A DNA stretch of 13,732 nucleotides from JAFGED01 sp034430835. Its GTDB lineage: Bacteria > Chloroflexota > Anaerolineae > B4-G1. Below, in pieces: positions 1 through 6,520 of this stretch. The notes beneath the pieces are model-generated. The model was not told the origin of the DNA and did no database searches. It was given only the letters and a program-made list of their open reading frames with translations. The stretch's first letter is position 1; each line of letters begins with the position of its first letter. Position numbers and translations under genes: made by a program. The stretch is taken from the NCBI GenBank assembly GCA_034430835.1, contig DAOUDX010000164.1, positions 1 to 13,732 of the forward strand, written 5' to 3'.

Positions 1-433
1 GCATGAGTCGGTACCCCAGATCGGGGTAGCTGTCGCAGAGCTGGATCAATTGGTCCCTGGGGATGCTCAGGAGATGGGCCTTCTTGGACGCACACTGGGC
101 CGAAGCAGACCGCAGCCCTTGATCCACCAGCGCAATCTCGCCAAAGGTCTGGCCGCGTCTCAGGGTGGCGATGGTCAATGGGCGAGACGACTTTCCTGTG
201 GTCGAAGACTGAACCAGGGCGGGATTGACCAAGATGTCCACTTCGCCGCTGGCGATGACGTATAGCTCGTCGCTGGCACTGTTTTCCTCAAAGATGGTCT
301 CGCCCGACTCGAAGGCAGCCTCTGAGCACAGATTGGCGACCATCTCCATCTGGGGCTTGGTCAGATCGTAGAAAACGTCTGTCTGGTGCAGGATATTGAC
401 GAACTCTGCGGTTTCATCTTTCTCTTTGGCCAT
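1..433 (-). CDS. Cyclic nucleotide-binding domain protein (3' end outside window)
   Basis: The minus-strand reading frame opens at ATG 433, five bases after an AGGAGG Shine-Dalgarno site (439-444), and stays open to the left edge, giving about 144 residues. Near residue 110 it shows the phosphate-binding-cassette signature of CRP/cNMP-binding domains (FGEIALVDQGLRSASAQ), with the conserved Gly-Glu and the Arg-Ser-Ala that contact the cyclic nucleotide phosphate. Ahead of it lie beta-strand segments such as ETIFEENSASDELYVIASG, typical of the beta-roll. No transmembrane segment is visible in this part. Whether a DNA-binding helix-turn-helix, a kinase or another output domain follows cannot be seen because the C-terminus is missing. 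The gene is transcribed divergently from the lipoprotein gene at 584 and has its own promoter. The domain call is firm; the role (transcription regulator or stand-alone sensor) is unknown. Confidence 0.85.
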   Translation of the reverse strand, partial: MAKEKDETAEFVNILHQTDVFYDLTKPQMEMVANLCSEAAFESGETIFEENSASDELYVIASGEVDILVNPALVQSSTTGKSSRPLTIATLRRGQTFGEIALVDQGLRSASAQCASKKAHLLSIPRDQLIQLCDSYPDLGYRLM

Positions 434-454
434 AAAGCCCTCCTCTTGCGAAAG

Positions 455-483
455 ATTGTACCACATTCCAGCCAAGTGCGCAA
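455..483 (-). promoter_or_regulatory. Promoter of the cNMP-binding gene
   Basis: On the minus strand a -35 box TTGCGC (478-483) and a -10 box TACAAT (455-460) are separated by exactly 17 bp. Transcription would begin near 448, giving a leader of about 15 bases that contains the AGGAGG site. This is read directly from the sequence; activity is inferred. Confidence 0.65.
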
Positions 484-529
484 AACAGCCCGGCCTCGGG
501 TCGAGCGCGTTTCCCTCGAGAAGCGGCGC

Positions 530-558
530 TTGCCTGTGGGATGGAGAAAGGCTATAAT
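530..558 (+). promoter_or_regulatory. Promoter of the lipoprotein gene
   Basis: A -35 box TTGCCT (530-535) and a perfect -10 box TATAAT (553-558) are separated by 17 bp. The expected start near 565 leaves a leader of about 20 bases with AGGAGG at 573-578. It is divergent from the promoter at 455-483, with 46 bp between the two -35 boxes. It may also drive the downstream moaB-moeA genes, since no other strong promoter was seen before them. Confidence 0.7.
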
Positions 559-583
559 GGTGCTGCTCCCACAGGAGGTACTG

Positions 584-2107
584 ATGCCCGAAAAAAGAGA
601 TGCCCTGCGTCTGCTGCTCTTGGGGGCTTTGTTGCTGGCGCCCATCCTGGCCTGCAACATGCCCGCCGAGATGGGAACAGGCGGCCCCACGGTGACCATC
701 GTCTCCCCGGCCGATGGGTCCACCGTCGTCGTCGGCCAACAGGTGCTCATCCAATCCACCGCCTCTGACGGCAAGGGCATTTCCCGTGTTGAGCTGATCG
801 TAAACGTTGTCCCCATCCGCGCCGACCCGCCGCTCGAGGAGGTGACCACGCTCTTTGCCATTGTCCAACCCTGGTTCCCTGACACCCCCGGTGACGTCGT
901 CGTTCAGGTCATTGCCTACAACATTGACAACCAGGCCTCGCTGCCTGCTTCCATCACCCTGCACATCGTGGAGTCCGCTGCAGGGGCCACGCCTGCCCCA
1001 GCTCCCACTTCGACGCCGGTGCCCGACGTGACGGCGGAGAGCGGCTGCACCCTCAACGCCTCCTTCGCCGCCGACGTGACCATCCCCGACGAGAGCGAGC
1101 TTCAGCCCGGCGTCAGCTTCGTCAAGACGTGGCGCATCCGCAACTCGGGCACCTGCGACTGGGAAGCCGGTTTCCACCTCGTGTTCGTGGGGGGCGACCA
1201 ATTGGGAGCCCCTGCGTCGGTGTCTGCGCCTGCCACCGTTTCTGGGGCCTCTGCCGATGTATCGGTGCCGATGACCGCGCCCTCGGCGCGTGGCTCCTAC
1301 AAGGGCAACTGGCGTATGCAGTCGGCTGATGGTCAGGTCTTTGGGAGCACCGTCTGGGTCATCATCGTGGTGCCATCGCCGGTCACTGCTACACCGGTGC
1401 CAACCAGCACGCCTACGCCGACCCGCACGTCTCAGCCGACGGCGACGACGACACCCCCGGCTGCGCCCAGCGACCTGACCATGACGACGCTCCCCAGCGG
1501 ATACGTCAGCCTGGTGTGGAAGGACAATGCCAGTGACGAGCAGGGCTTTCACGTCCTGGCCAACGGTGCGATCCTCCACACCGTGGGGGCAGATGCAGGC
1601 GGGTGGGATTTCATGTACTCTGACTATGCCGATGTCTGGTGCGATCAAACGGTCTCTTTGACTGTGGTGGCCTACAAGGGGGACAAATGGTCCGCTCCGT
1701 CCAATGAGGTGCAGTACGTCGGCCCGCCCTGCCCGCCGCCCATCGTGGCGCAGGGATCTGGGCTGACCCTGGCCCTGGGCGAGTGCATAGACCTGGACAG
1801 TGGGGGAGTGGAACCGCTCGGTCCCGGTTCGGAAATGCTGTGGCAGAAACCCGGCGGAACCCTGTTTTTCCGTGCAGTGAACGGGACCAAGTGGGCCAGT
1901 GTGGGGGTGGGAAGCGGTGTGCCTAGCTATGCTGGCTGCTCTTCTACTCCCAGGACCGCCACGGGTGGATTATCGGTCCCCACGTTGCAGGTGGGTATGC
2001 GCCTGTGCATAGATACCACGGAAGGAAACTTGGCTGGCCTGCGAGTGGATGAGATCCGGCCCGACGAGGAACTGGTTATCTCCTTTGTCACCTGGGAGGG
2101 GCCGTAA
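584..2107 (+). CDS. Lipoprotein with Ig-like and NBR1-type Ig-like domains
   Basis: This is a 507-residue exported protein. The start is ATG 584 because AGGAGG (573-578) lies five bases upstream and a lipoprotein signal follows: KR at residues 4-5, a hydrophobic stretch 9-22 and the lipobox ILAC with the acylated Cys at 24. The open frame extends further upstream, but that would bury the signal and overlap the promoter. Residues about 35-130 resemble a bacterial Ig-like domain (VTIVSPADGSTVVVGQQV). Residues about 155-263 match the NBR1 Ig-like domain (N_BRCA1_IG), with features such as FVKTWRIRNSGTCDWEAGF and a GSYKGNWRMQSADGQVFG tail. Residues about 295-380 are fibronectin-III-like, and the last 125 residues are unassigned. 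Thr/Pro-rich linkers (TPVPTSTPTPTRTSQPTATT) join the domains, a style frequent in Anaerolineae. It probably sits on the outer face of the membrane and binds protein or glycan; the ligand is unknown. Confidence 0.85.
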   Translation: MPEKRDALRLLLLGALLLAPILACNMPAEMGTGGPTVTIVSPADGSTVVVGQQVLIQSTASDGKGISRVELIVNVVPIRADPPLEEVTTLFAIVQPWFPDTPGDVVVQVIAYNIDNQASLPASITLHIVESAAGATPAPAPTSTPVPDVTAESGCTLNASFAADVTIPDESELQPGVSFVKTWRIRNSGTCDWEAGFHLVFVGGDQLGAPASVSAPATVSGASADVSVPMTAPSARGSYKGNWRMQSADGQVFGSTVWVIIVVPSPVTATPVPTSTPTPTRTSQPTATTTPPAAPSDLTMTTLPSGYVSLVWKDNASDEQGFHVLANGAILHTVGADAGGWDFMYSDYADVWCDQTVSLTVVAYKGDKWSAPSNEVQYVGPPCPPPIVAQGSGLTLALGECIDLDSGGVEPLGPGSEMLWQKPGGTLFFRAVNGTKWASVGVGSGVPSYAGCSSTPRTATGGLSVPTLQVGMRLCIDTTEGNLAGLRVDEIRPDEELVISFVTWEGP

Positions 2108-2141
2108 CGTAGCGGTATCCACACTGGAGGGTTCGTTGTCG

Positions 2142-2660
2142 ATGGCGAAAGAGAACCCAATTCGGGCAGGCGTCGTGACGGTGAGCGACAAGGCCTCGGC
2201 GGGGGAGCGGAAGGACGCGAGCGGGCCGCTGCTGGCGGACTTGTTGCGCAAGATAGGCGTGCAAGTGGTGGCGCAGACCGTCGTGCCCGACGAGCAGGGC
2301 GAGATCAGGCGTGTGCTGACTGACCTAGCCGACGAGGCGGGGGTGGACCTGGTCGTGACCACCGGCGGCACCGGTCTGACGCCCAGGGACGTGACGCCCG
2401 AGGCGACGAAGAGTCTGATCGAGCGGGAGGTGCCGGGGCTGGCAGAGGTGCTGCGTTTCGATGGATACCACAAGACGCCGCTGGCCGTCCTCTCGCGAGG
2501 TGTGGCCGGCATCCGTGGCAGGACGCTCATCCTCAACCTGCCCGGCAGCCCGAAGGCAGTGCGCGAGGGGATGGAGACGCTGATGCCGATCCTGCCCCAC
2601 GCGATCAGGATGCTGCGCGGTGTGGATACCGAGCACGTTCCGGAGAAGCAGCTTGCCTGA
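2142..2660 (+). CDS. moaB: MoaB/Mog family molybdenum cofactor biosynthesis protein
   Basis: A 172-residue single-domain MoCF_biosynth protein, the usual size for MoaB/Mog. Family members adenylylate molybdopterin with ATP, activating it for molybdate insertion by MoeA. Visible motifs are TVSDKASAGERKDASGPLL (residues 13-31), the nucleotide/pterin-binding TTGGTGLTPRDVTPEAT (73-89) and LNLPGSPKAVRE (131-142). ATG 2142 is 11 bases after GGAGG (2126-2130). An in-frame TTG at 2136 is only five bases from it and adds two residues, so either could be the true start. The gene follows the lipoprotein by 34 bases, and its stop codon overlaps the start of moeA, so the two are probably translationally coupled. 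The split between MoaB and Mog naming is not certain from sequence alone. Confidence 0.9.
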   Translation: MAKENPIRAGVVTVSDKASAGERKDASGPLLADLLRKIGVQVVAQTVVPDEQGEIRRVLTDLADEAGVDLVVTTGGTGLTPRDVTPEATKSLIEREVPGLAEVLRFDGYHKTPLAVLSRGVAGIRGRTLILNLPGSPKAVREGMETLMPILPHAIRMLRGVDTEHVPEKQLA

Positions 2661-3909
2661 CGAGCGCCGTCCCGTGTTGAGCGTCGAGGAGGCGCTGGAA
2701 CGTATCCTGGCGGCAGTGGTTGTCCTGGAGCCGGAGCGTGTGGATCTGCTGCAGGCGACCGGTCGCGTACTGGCCGAACCGGTCGCCGCCGACCGTGACG
2801 TTCCCCCCTTGACCAACTCCGCGATGGATGGCTACGCCGTGCGCGGCGTGGATGTCGCCGAGGCCCAGCCTCCGATCCGGCTGCGGGTAGTGGGCGAGAT
2901 CGCCGCCGGCCACGTGAGCGGGGCAAGCGTCGGGGCCGGCCAAGCGGTGCGTATTATGACGGGCGCGTCCGTGCCTGCGGGGGCAGACACCATTGTTCGT
3001 TTCGAGGATGCGCGGCTTGACGGCGATGTGATCGAGATCCTGAAGGCTCCGCCGCCCGGCGCGCACGTGCGGCGGGCAGGGGAGGACGTGCGCGCAGGCC
3101 AGGTCGTCCTGGAGCCGGGTGCTGTGCTGCGCCCGCAAGAGATCGGCATGCTGGCGACTGTGGGGCGCGTCGAGGTCACGGTGGTGCGGCGGCCGCGCGT
3201 CGCCATCCTGGCCACCGGCGACGAGGTCGTCCCGCCCGGCCAGCCCCCCGCTCCCGGCCAGATCCGCGACGCCAACTCTTACACCGTCGCCGCGCAGGTA
3301 CAGGAGTATGGCGGGGTCCCGCTGCTCCTGGGCGTCGCCCGCGATCAGGAGGAGCTGGTGCGGCAGGGCATGCGGGAGGCGCTGGCGCAGCAGGCCGATT
3401 TCATCATCACCTCCGGCGGCGTGTCCGTAGGTGACTTTGACCTGGTCGAGCAGGTGCTGGCGACCGAGGGGGAAATGCACTTCTGGTCGCTGAACATGAA
3501 GCCCGGACGTCCGCTGGCTTTTGGCGTGGTTGGCGGCCCTTCGACGGGCTCAGGGCGTAGCGTTCCTCTGCTGGGGCTGCCCGGCAATCCTGTGGCGGCG
3601 ATGATCAGCACTGAGCTGTTTGCCCGCCCGGCGCTTCTCAAGATGCAGGGATTTGCCGATTTCGCGCGTCCGACTGTGTGGGCGCGTCTGGCCCAGCCCG
3701 TCGCCCGCAAGGATGGCCGCCGTCACTATCTGCGGGTGCGCCTGTCCGAGACAGCGACCGGGTACGAGGCGTCGCTGACCGGCGATCAAGGATCGGGTAT
3801 TCTAAACTCGCTGGTGCAAGCCGATGGGCTGGCCGTCATCCCGGAGAACGTTGACCACTTGCACGTGGGGGCGGAGGTGGAGGTTCTGCTGCTTCCGCGC
3901 ATCCGATAA
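2653..3909 (+). CDS. moeA: Molybdopterin molybdenumtransferase MoeA
   Basis: MoeA inserts molybdate into adenylylated molybdopterin in the cytoplasm, the last common step of molybdenum cofactor synthesis. With a TTG start at 2653 the protein has 418 residues, a normal length. GGAG (2642-2645) is seven bases upstream, and the start overlaps the moaB stop by eight bases. A GTG at 2674 is a weaker alternative. MoeA_N covers about residues 8-175 with NSAMDGYAVRG (Asp59) and GADTIVRFEDA. The MoCF_biosynth domain covers about 180-330 with ILATGDEVV, QIRDANSY, ITSGGVSVGDFD, MKPGRPLAF and GLPGNPVAA. MoeA_C covers about 345-418. One oddity is roughly ten extra residues (about 295-304, STGSGRS) between GVVGG and the GLPGNP motif; they are encoded by a 21-bp imperfect palindrome and are absent from typical MoeA. 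Confidence 0.95.
   Translation: MPDERRPVLSVEEALERILAAVVVLEPERVDLLQATGRVLAEPVAADRDVPPLTNSAMDGYAVRGVDVAEAQPPIRLRVVGEIAAGHVSGASVGAGQAVRIMTGASVPAGADTIVRFEDARLDGDVIEILKAPPPGAHVRRAGEDVRAGQVVLEPGAVLRPQEIGMLATVGRVEVTVVRRPRVAILATGDEVVPPGQPPAPGQIRDANSYTVAAQVQEYGGVPLLLGVARDQEELVRQGMREALAQQADFIITSGGVSVGDFDLVEQVLATEGEMHFWSLNMKPGRPLAFGVVGGPSTGSGRSVPLLGLPGNPVAAMISTELFARPALLKMQGFADFARPTVWARLAQPVARKDGRRHYLRVRLSETATGYEASLTGDQGSGILNSLVQADGLAVIPENVDHLHVGAEVEVLLLPRIR
3536..3556. repeat. Palindromic repeat-like insertion inside moeA
   Basis: Twenty-one bases starting GCCCTTCGAC and ending CTCAGGGC, with perfect 5-bp outer arms (GCCCT/AGGGC), lie in frame within moeA and encode part of a GPSTGSGRS stretch. Closely similar imperfect palindromes (CCCTTCGAC, a few bases, GCTCAGGG) are known to me as dispersed repeats in many bacterial genomes, and they often leave peptides like STGSG or PEPVEG when inside genes. 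Identification as such a repeat rests on one copy, so it is provisional. Confidence 0.5.
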
Positions 3910-3924
3910 GGAAAGGAGGTCGCT

Positions 3925-5907
3925 GTGGCCAAGAGGAGGAGAACGATCGAGGCCGTCGTCGCCCATATAGAAGCCATCGCCCTCGAGCATCCGAGCGCGC
4001 GCTGGGCGCGTGTTTTCTCCGGTTTCGCCAGTCAGATCGGTGATCTGGGGCGCAGGCTGTCCTACAGGCCTCGCTATCGGAGGATCGCGTGGCCCAGGTT
4101 CTTGGACGCTTTGCGCGGCGCGTTGACCCATCGCTACCTGTGGGCCTTGGCGGCGACCGTGGGCGTCGTGCTCGCTGCACCCGTTATCGGGCGCGGCTGG
4201 GGGATGACGGACGACGTGCTGCAACGGCAGGCCATGCTTTCCTCGACCTTGAGCGAGGCGCTCTCGGCCCAGTTTGAATTCCTTCACCCGGCCAGAAACG
4301 CGGAACTGATGGACCTGGGCGCGATCCCCTGGTGGACATTGGAGGGGGTGCGCGTCGCGTTCTTCAGGCCCCTATCCACCCTGACCCACTGGCTCGATTA
4401 CCAGCTTTGGCCCAATTCGGATGGGTTGATGCACGCGCACAACGTTCTGTGGTATGGTGGATTGTGCGCGCTGGTGGTGGTTTTCTATCGGCGCTTCTTG
4501 GGGCACACGCCGACTGCTGGCTTGGCTGCCTTGCTCTTCGCCGGCAGCGTCGCTCACCTTAGCGGCTTGGGATCGATAGCCGGTCGCAACGTCCTGATCG
4601 TCGCCGTCTTTGGCCTGTTGACTCTCATGCTCCACGACTGGTGGCGGCGGGATGGCCGGAGGGCCGGTGCCTTTTTGGCTCCGATCTCTCTGCTGCTCGC
4701 TCTCCTGTCGGCAGAGGCGGGGGTGGCGACGCTGGCCTATCTGGCGGCGTATGCCGTGTTCTTAGATCGCGCGACGTGGCCCCGGCGACTGGCGACGCTG
4801 GTGCCCTACGGGGCTGTGGTCGTGATCTGGCGGCTCGTGTACCAGCATCTGGGCTACGGGGCCTGGGGGTCAGGCTTCTACATCGATCCGGGGCGGGAGC
4901 CGCTGCGCTTTGCTGCGACTGCCTTGGAGAACGGCCCGATCTTGCTGTTTGGCAAGTGGTTTCTGCTGGAGCCCGGCCTGTACGCCGGAGTGTCTGGATG
5001 GGCCAGCGCTCTGTTCTGGCTCATCGCCGTGCTGTCCATGACCTTCGTGGGCGTGATGTTGCGGCCTCTGCTCCAACGGGATCGAATGGCCCGTTTCTGG
5101 GGGTTGGGGATGGTGCTGGCGGTGATACCCTCTTGCGCGGTCAGCTTGCCCAGCACCCGGCTGCTCGTCTTCATCGAGTTTGGTGCCTTTGGGTTGATGG
5201 CCGGGTTTATCGGAGGGCTGCTCGGCCGATCTGAAAGCCTGTCCTCACGGCAGGCATGGAGGACGACTGCTCGTGCGCTGTGTTTCGTTCTGCTGGGGAT
5301 CCATGCCGTGCTTTCTCCTCTCCTGTTGCCTATCGCCCACACTGCCCACGACTTTATCGCGTCGGTGGTGGAGCTTGGCTCGCTTCCAGGGGGCGAGCGG
5401 CAGGACGTTGTTGTCGTCAATGCCCCGAGCCCTGGTCAGCTCATCTATCTGCGCAGTGTGAGGGAAGGGCGCGGCCAACCCGTTCCTACGCACCTGCGGG
5501 TTCTCGCGCCGGGGTATGCATCGGTGGTGGTCACCTGCGTGGATGAGCGCACGGTCGTCGTCCGGCCCGAGTATGGCTACGTCGCTCCAGCAGGGGTGCG
5601 GGCGCTGTGGAGCCAGGATCCGCTTCGCCCGATTCACCCCGCATACGGGTATCGGCACGGTGATGCGCTCTTCCGGAGCAGTGCGTATCGTGCGAGGGTG
5701 GGGCAGCGGGTTGAGCTGACGGGGATGAGCGCCGAGGTGACGGCGCTGACGGACGACGGCCGACCGGCAGAAGCGTTTATCCAGTTCGGCGTGCCTTTGG
5801 ATGACGGGTCCCTACACTGGCTGCAGTGGGACTGGCACAAGGAAGCCTACGTGCCCTTCCCGCTGCCCGCGGTGGGCGAGACGGCGTACGTGCCTGGTCC
5901 TTTTTAG
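3925..5907 (+). CDS. GT-C-like multi-helix membrane protein of unknown function
   Basis: A 660-residue polytopic membrane protein. The GTG start at 3925 is set by a strong AAAGGAGGT site (3912-3920), 15 bases after moeA ends. A basic 60-residue cytoplasmic head (MAKRRR, RPRYRR) precedes the first helix (about 71-89). Roughly ten helices follow up to about residue 471, then a 180-residue soluble tail. After helix 1 comes GRGWGMTDDVLQRQAM with an acidic pair (Asp96, Asp97), then FRPLSTLTHWLDYQLWP (about 147-163) and AHNVLWYGG. This arrangement resembles GT-C glycosyltransferases related to protein O-mannosyltransferases, which place catalytic acidic residues in the first extracytoplasmic loop and use polyprenyl-phosphate sugars. 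The fold is an inference and the substrate cannot be named. Position directly behind moeA suggests co-transcription, not a shared pathway. Confidence 0.75.
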   Translation: MAKRRRTIEAVVAHIEAIALEHPSARWARVFSGFASQIGDLGRRLSYRPRYRRIAWPRFLDALRGALTHRYLWALAATVGVVLAAPVIGRGWGMTDDVLQRQAMLSSTLSEALSAQFEFLHPARNAELMDLGAIPWWTLEGVRVAFFRPLSTLTHWLDYQLWPNSDGLMHAHNVLWYGGLCALVVVFYRRFLGHTPTAGLAALLFAGSVAHLSGLGSIAGRNVLIVAVFGLLTLMLHDWWRRDGRRAGAFLAPISLLLALLSAEAGVATLAYLAAYAVFLDRATWPRRLATLVPYGAVVVIWRLVYQHLGYGAWGSGFYIDPGREPLRFAATALENGPILLFGKWFLLEPGLYAGVSGWASALFWLIAVLSMTFVGVMLRPLLQRDRMARFWGLGMVLAVIPSCAVSLPSTRLLVFIEFGAFGLMAGFIGGLLGRSESLSSRQAWRTTARALCFVLLGIHAVLSPLLLPIAHTAHDFIASVVELGSLPGGERQDVVVVNAPSPGQLIYLRSVREGRGQPVPTHLRVLAPGYASVVVTCVDERTVVVRPEYGYVAPAGVRALWSQDPLRPIHPAYGYRHGDALFRSSAYRARVGQRVELTGMSAEVTALTDDGRPAEAFIQFGVPLDDGSLHWLQWDWHKEAYVPFPLPAVGETAYVPGPF

Positions 5908-5914
5908 GAGGTGA
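5906..5914 (+). promoter_or_regulatory. Full-length Shine-Dalgarno site that decides an unusual start
   Basis: AGGAGGTGA is fully complementary to the 3' end of 16S rRNA. It overlaps the stop codon of the upstream membrane-protein gene. The only in-frame codons at proper distance for the next gene are ATC 5918 and ATC 5924; the first ATG or TTG is over 40 bases away. Confidence 0.75.
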
Positions 5915-5917
5915 GCC

Positions 5918-6520
5918 ATCCCTATCCGGCAGGTCGAGTTCAACACGATCATCACGTTTTTGGGGATGTTCTGCGCGACCGTGCAGGGCATTACGGGTTA
6001 TTATGCTGCTTACTATCGAAAGAAAACAGCCCTGCTCAAGGTCAACGGCGTTCTATCTCAGGCTCACCACGCCTTCGGCAGCTTTGTCACGGTGCTGTAC
6101 CTGTTGGGCCTGTTTGCCGGCGTCAATGGACTGATCGGCGCGCTGACGCGAAACGAGCCGCCGCTCGAGTTGAGGAATGCGTCCTTCAACATCCATACCT
6201 GGGGCTCGTTTCCGGTCCTGTTCGTCGTGATCTGGAAGACCTACCTGTCCTACTTTCGGAAAAAGTCTCTATACGGTAAGCAAAAGTGGCTGGGCATCGC
6301 AATGTTTCTGGCCTGGACGTACAACTGGCTGACGGCGGCGGTCTCCTACTACGTGCGCACGGTGCCTCCCAACCTGCAGCACGAGCCGCCGGTTTTTCTG
6401 CTGCCCTACGAGCTGATGGGGGTCCAGTTGGCGCTGCCGTTTGTCCTTGGCGGCCTCGTCGGTGCGCTGATCCTGTGGCGGGCGATCAGGTTGGAAAGGG
6501 CTAGGGAGGCTGAGGGATGA
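5918..6520 (+). CDS. Four- to five-helix membrane protein, possibly cytochrome b561-like (DUF4079-type)
   Basis: The frame is open from just after TGA 5912 to TGA 6518. Conventional starts are TTG 5960 (186 residues) or ATG 5966, neither with a ribosome site and both cutting into the first membrane helix. The perfect AGGAGGTGA (5906-5914) instead points to ATC 5918, giving 200 residues that begin [M]PIRQVEFNTIITFLGMF. That reading makes helix 1 complete (about 8-33). Further helices lie near 53-75, 92-112, 124-147 and 162-188, numbered from 5918. Histidines occur in LSQAHHAFGS (His50, His51) and FNIHTWGS (His93); paired helix histidines of this kind bind haem in b561-like families such as DUF4079, but that is a tentative comparison. 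The ATG of the next gene overlaps its stop codon, indicating coupling. The gene is real; its function is unresolved and its start unusual. Confidence 0.7.
   Translation: MPIRQVEFNTIITFLGMFCATVQGITGYYAAYYRKKTALLKVNGVLSQAHHAFGSFVTVLYLLGLFAGVNGLIGALTRNEPPLELRNASFNIHTWGSFPVLFVVIWKTYLSYFRKKSLYGKQKWLGIAMFLAWTYNWLTAAVSYYVRTVPPNLQHEPPVFLLPYELMGVQLALPFVLGGLVGALILWRAIRLERAREAEG

Noticed and set aside
489..520. Short inverted repeats CCCG-GCCT-CGGG and CTCGAG in the divergent region as operators
   Set aside because: The arms are only 3-4 bp, expected by chance in GC-rich DNA.
386..583. N-terminal extension of the lipoprotein
   Set aside because: It would overlap both divergent promoters and the start of the cNMP gene and hide the lipoprotein signal; AGGAGG supports ATG 584.
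1970..2926. Minus-strand open frame of 318 codons opposite moaB and moeA
   Set aside because: It is rich in Arg, Pro and Ser, has no ribosome site or recognisable domain, and overlaps two well-supported genes.
2605..3480. Minus-strand open frame of 291 codons opposite moeA
   Set aside because: Its His/Arg/Gln-rich composition is typical of antisense frames in GC-rich genes, and moeA motifs fill the plus strand.
5911..6279. GTG-started plus-strand frame of 122 codons just after AGGAG
   Set aside because: The GTG directly abuts the Shine-Dalgarno core and the product has no membrane pattern, whereas the overlapping frame from 5918 gives a coherent helix bundle.
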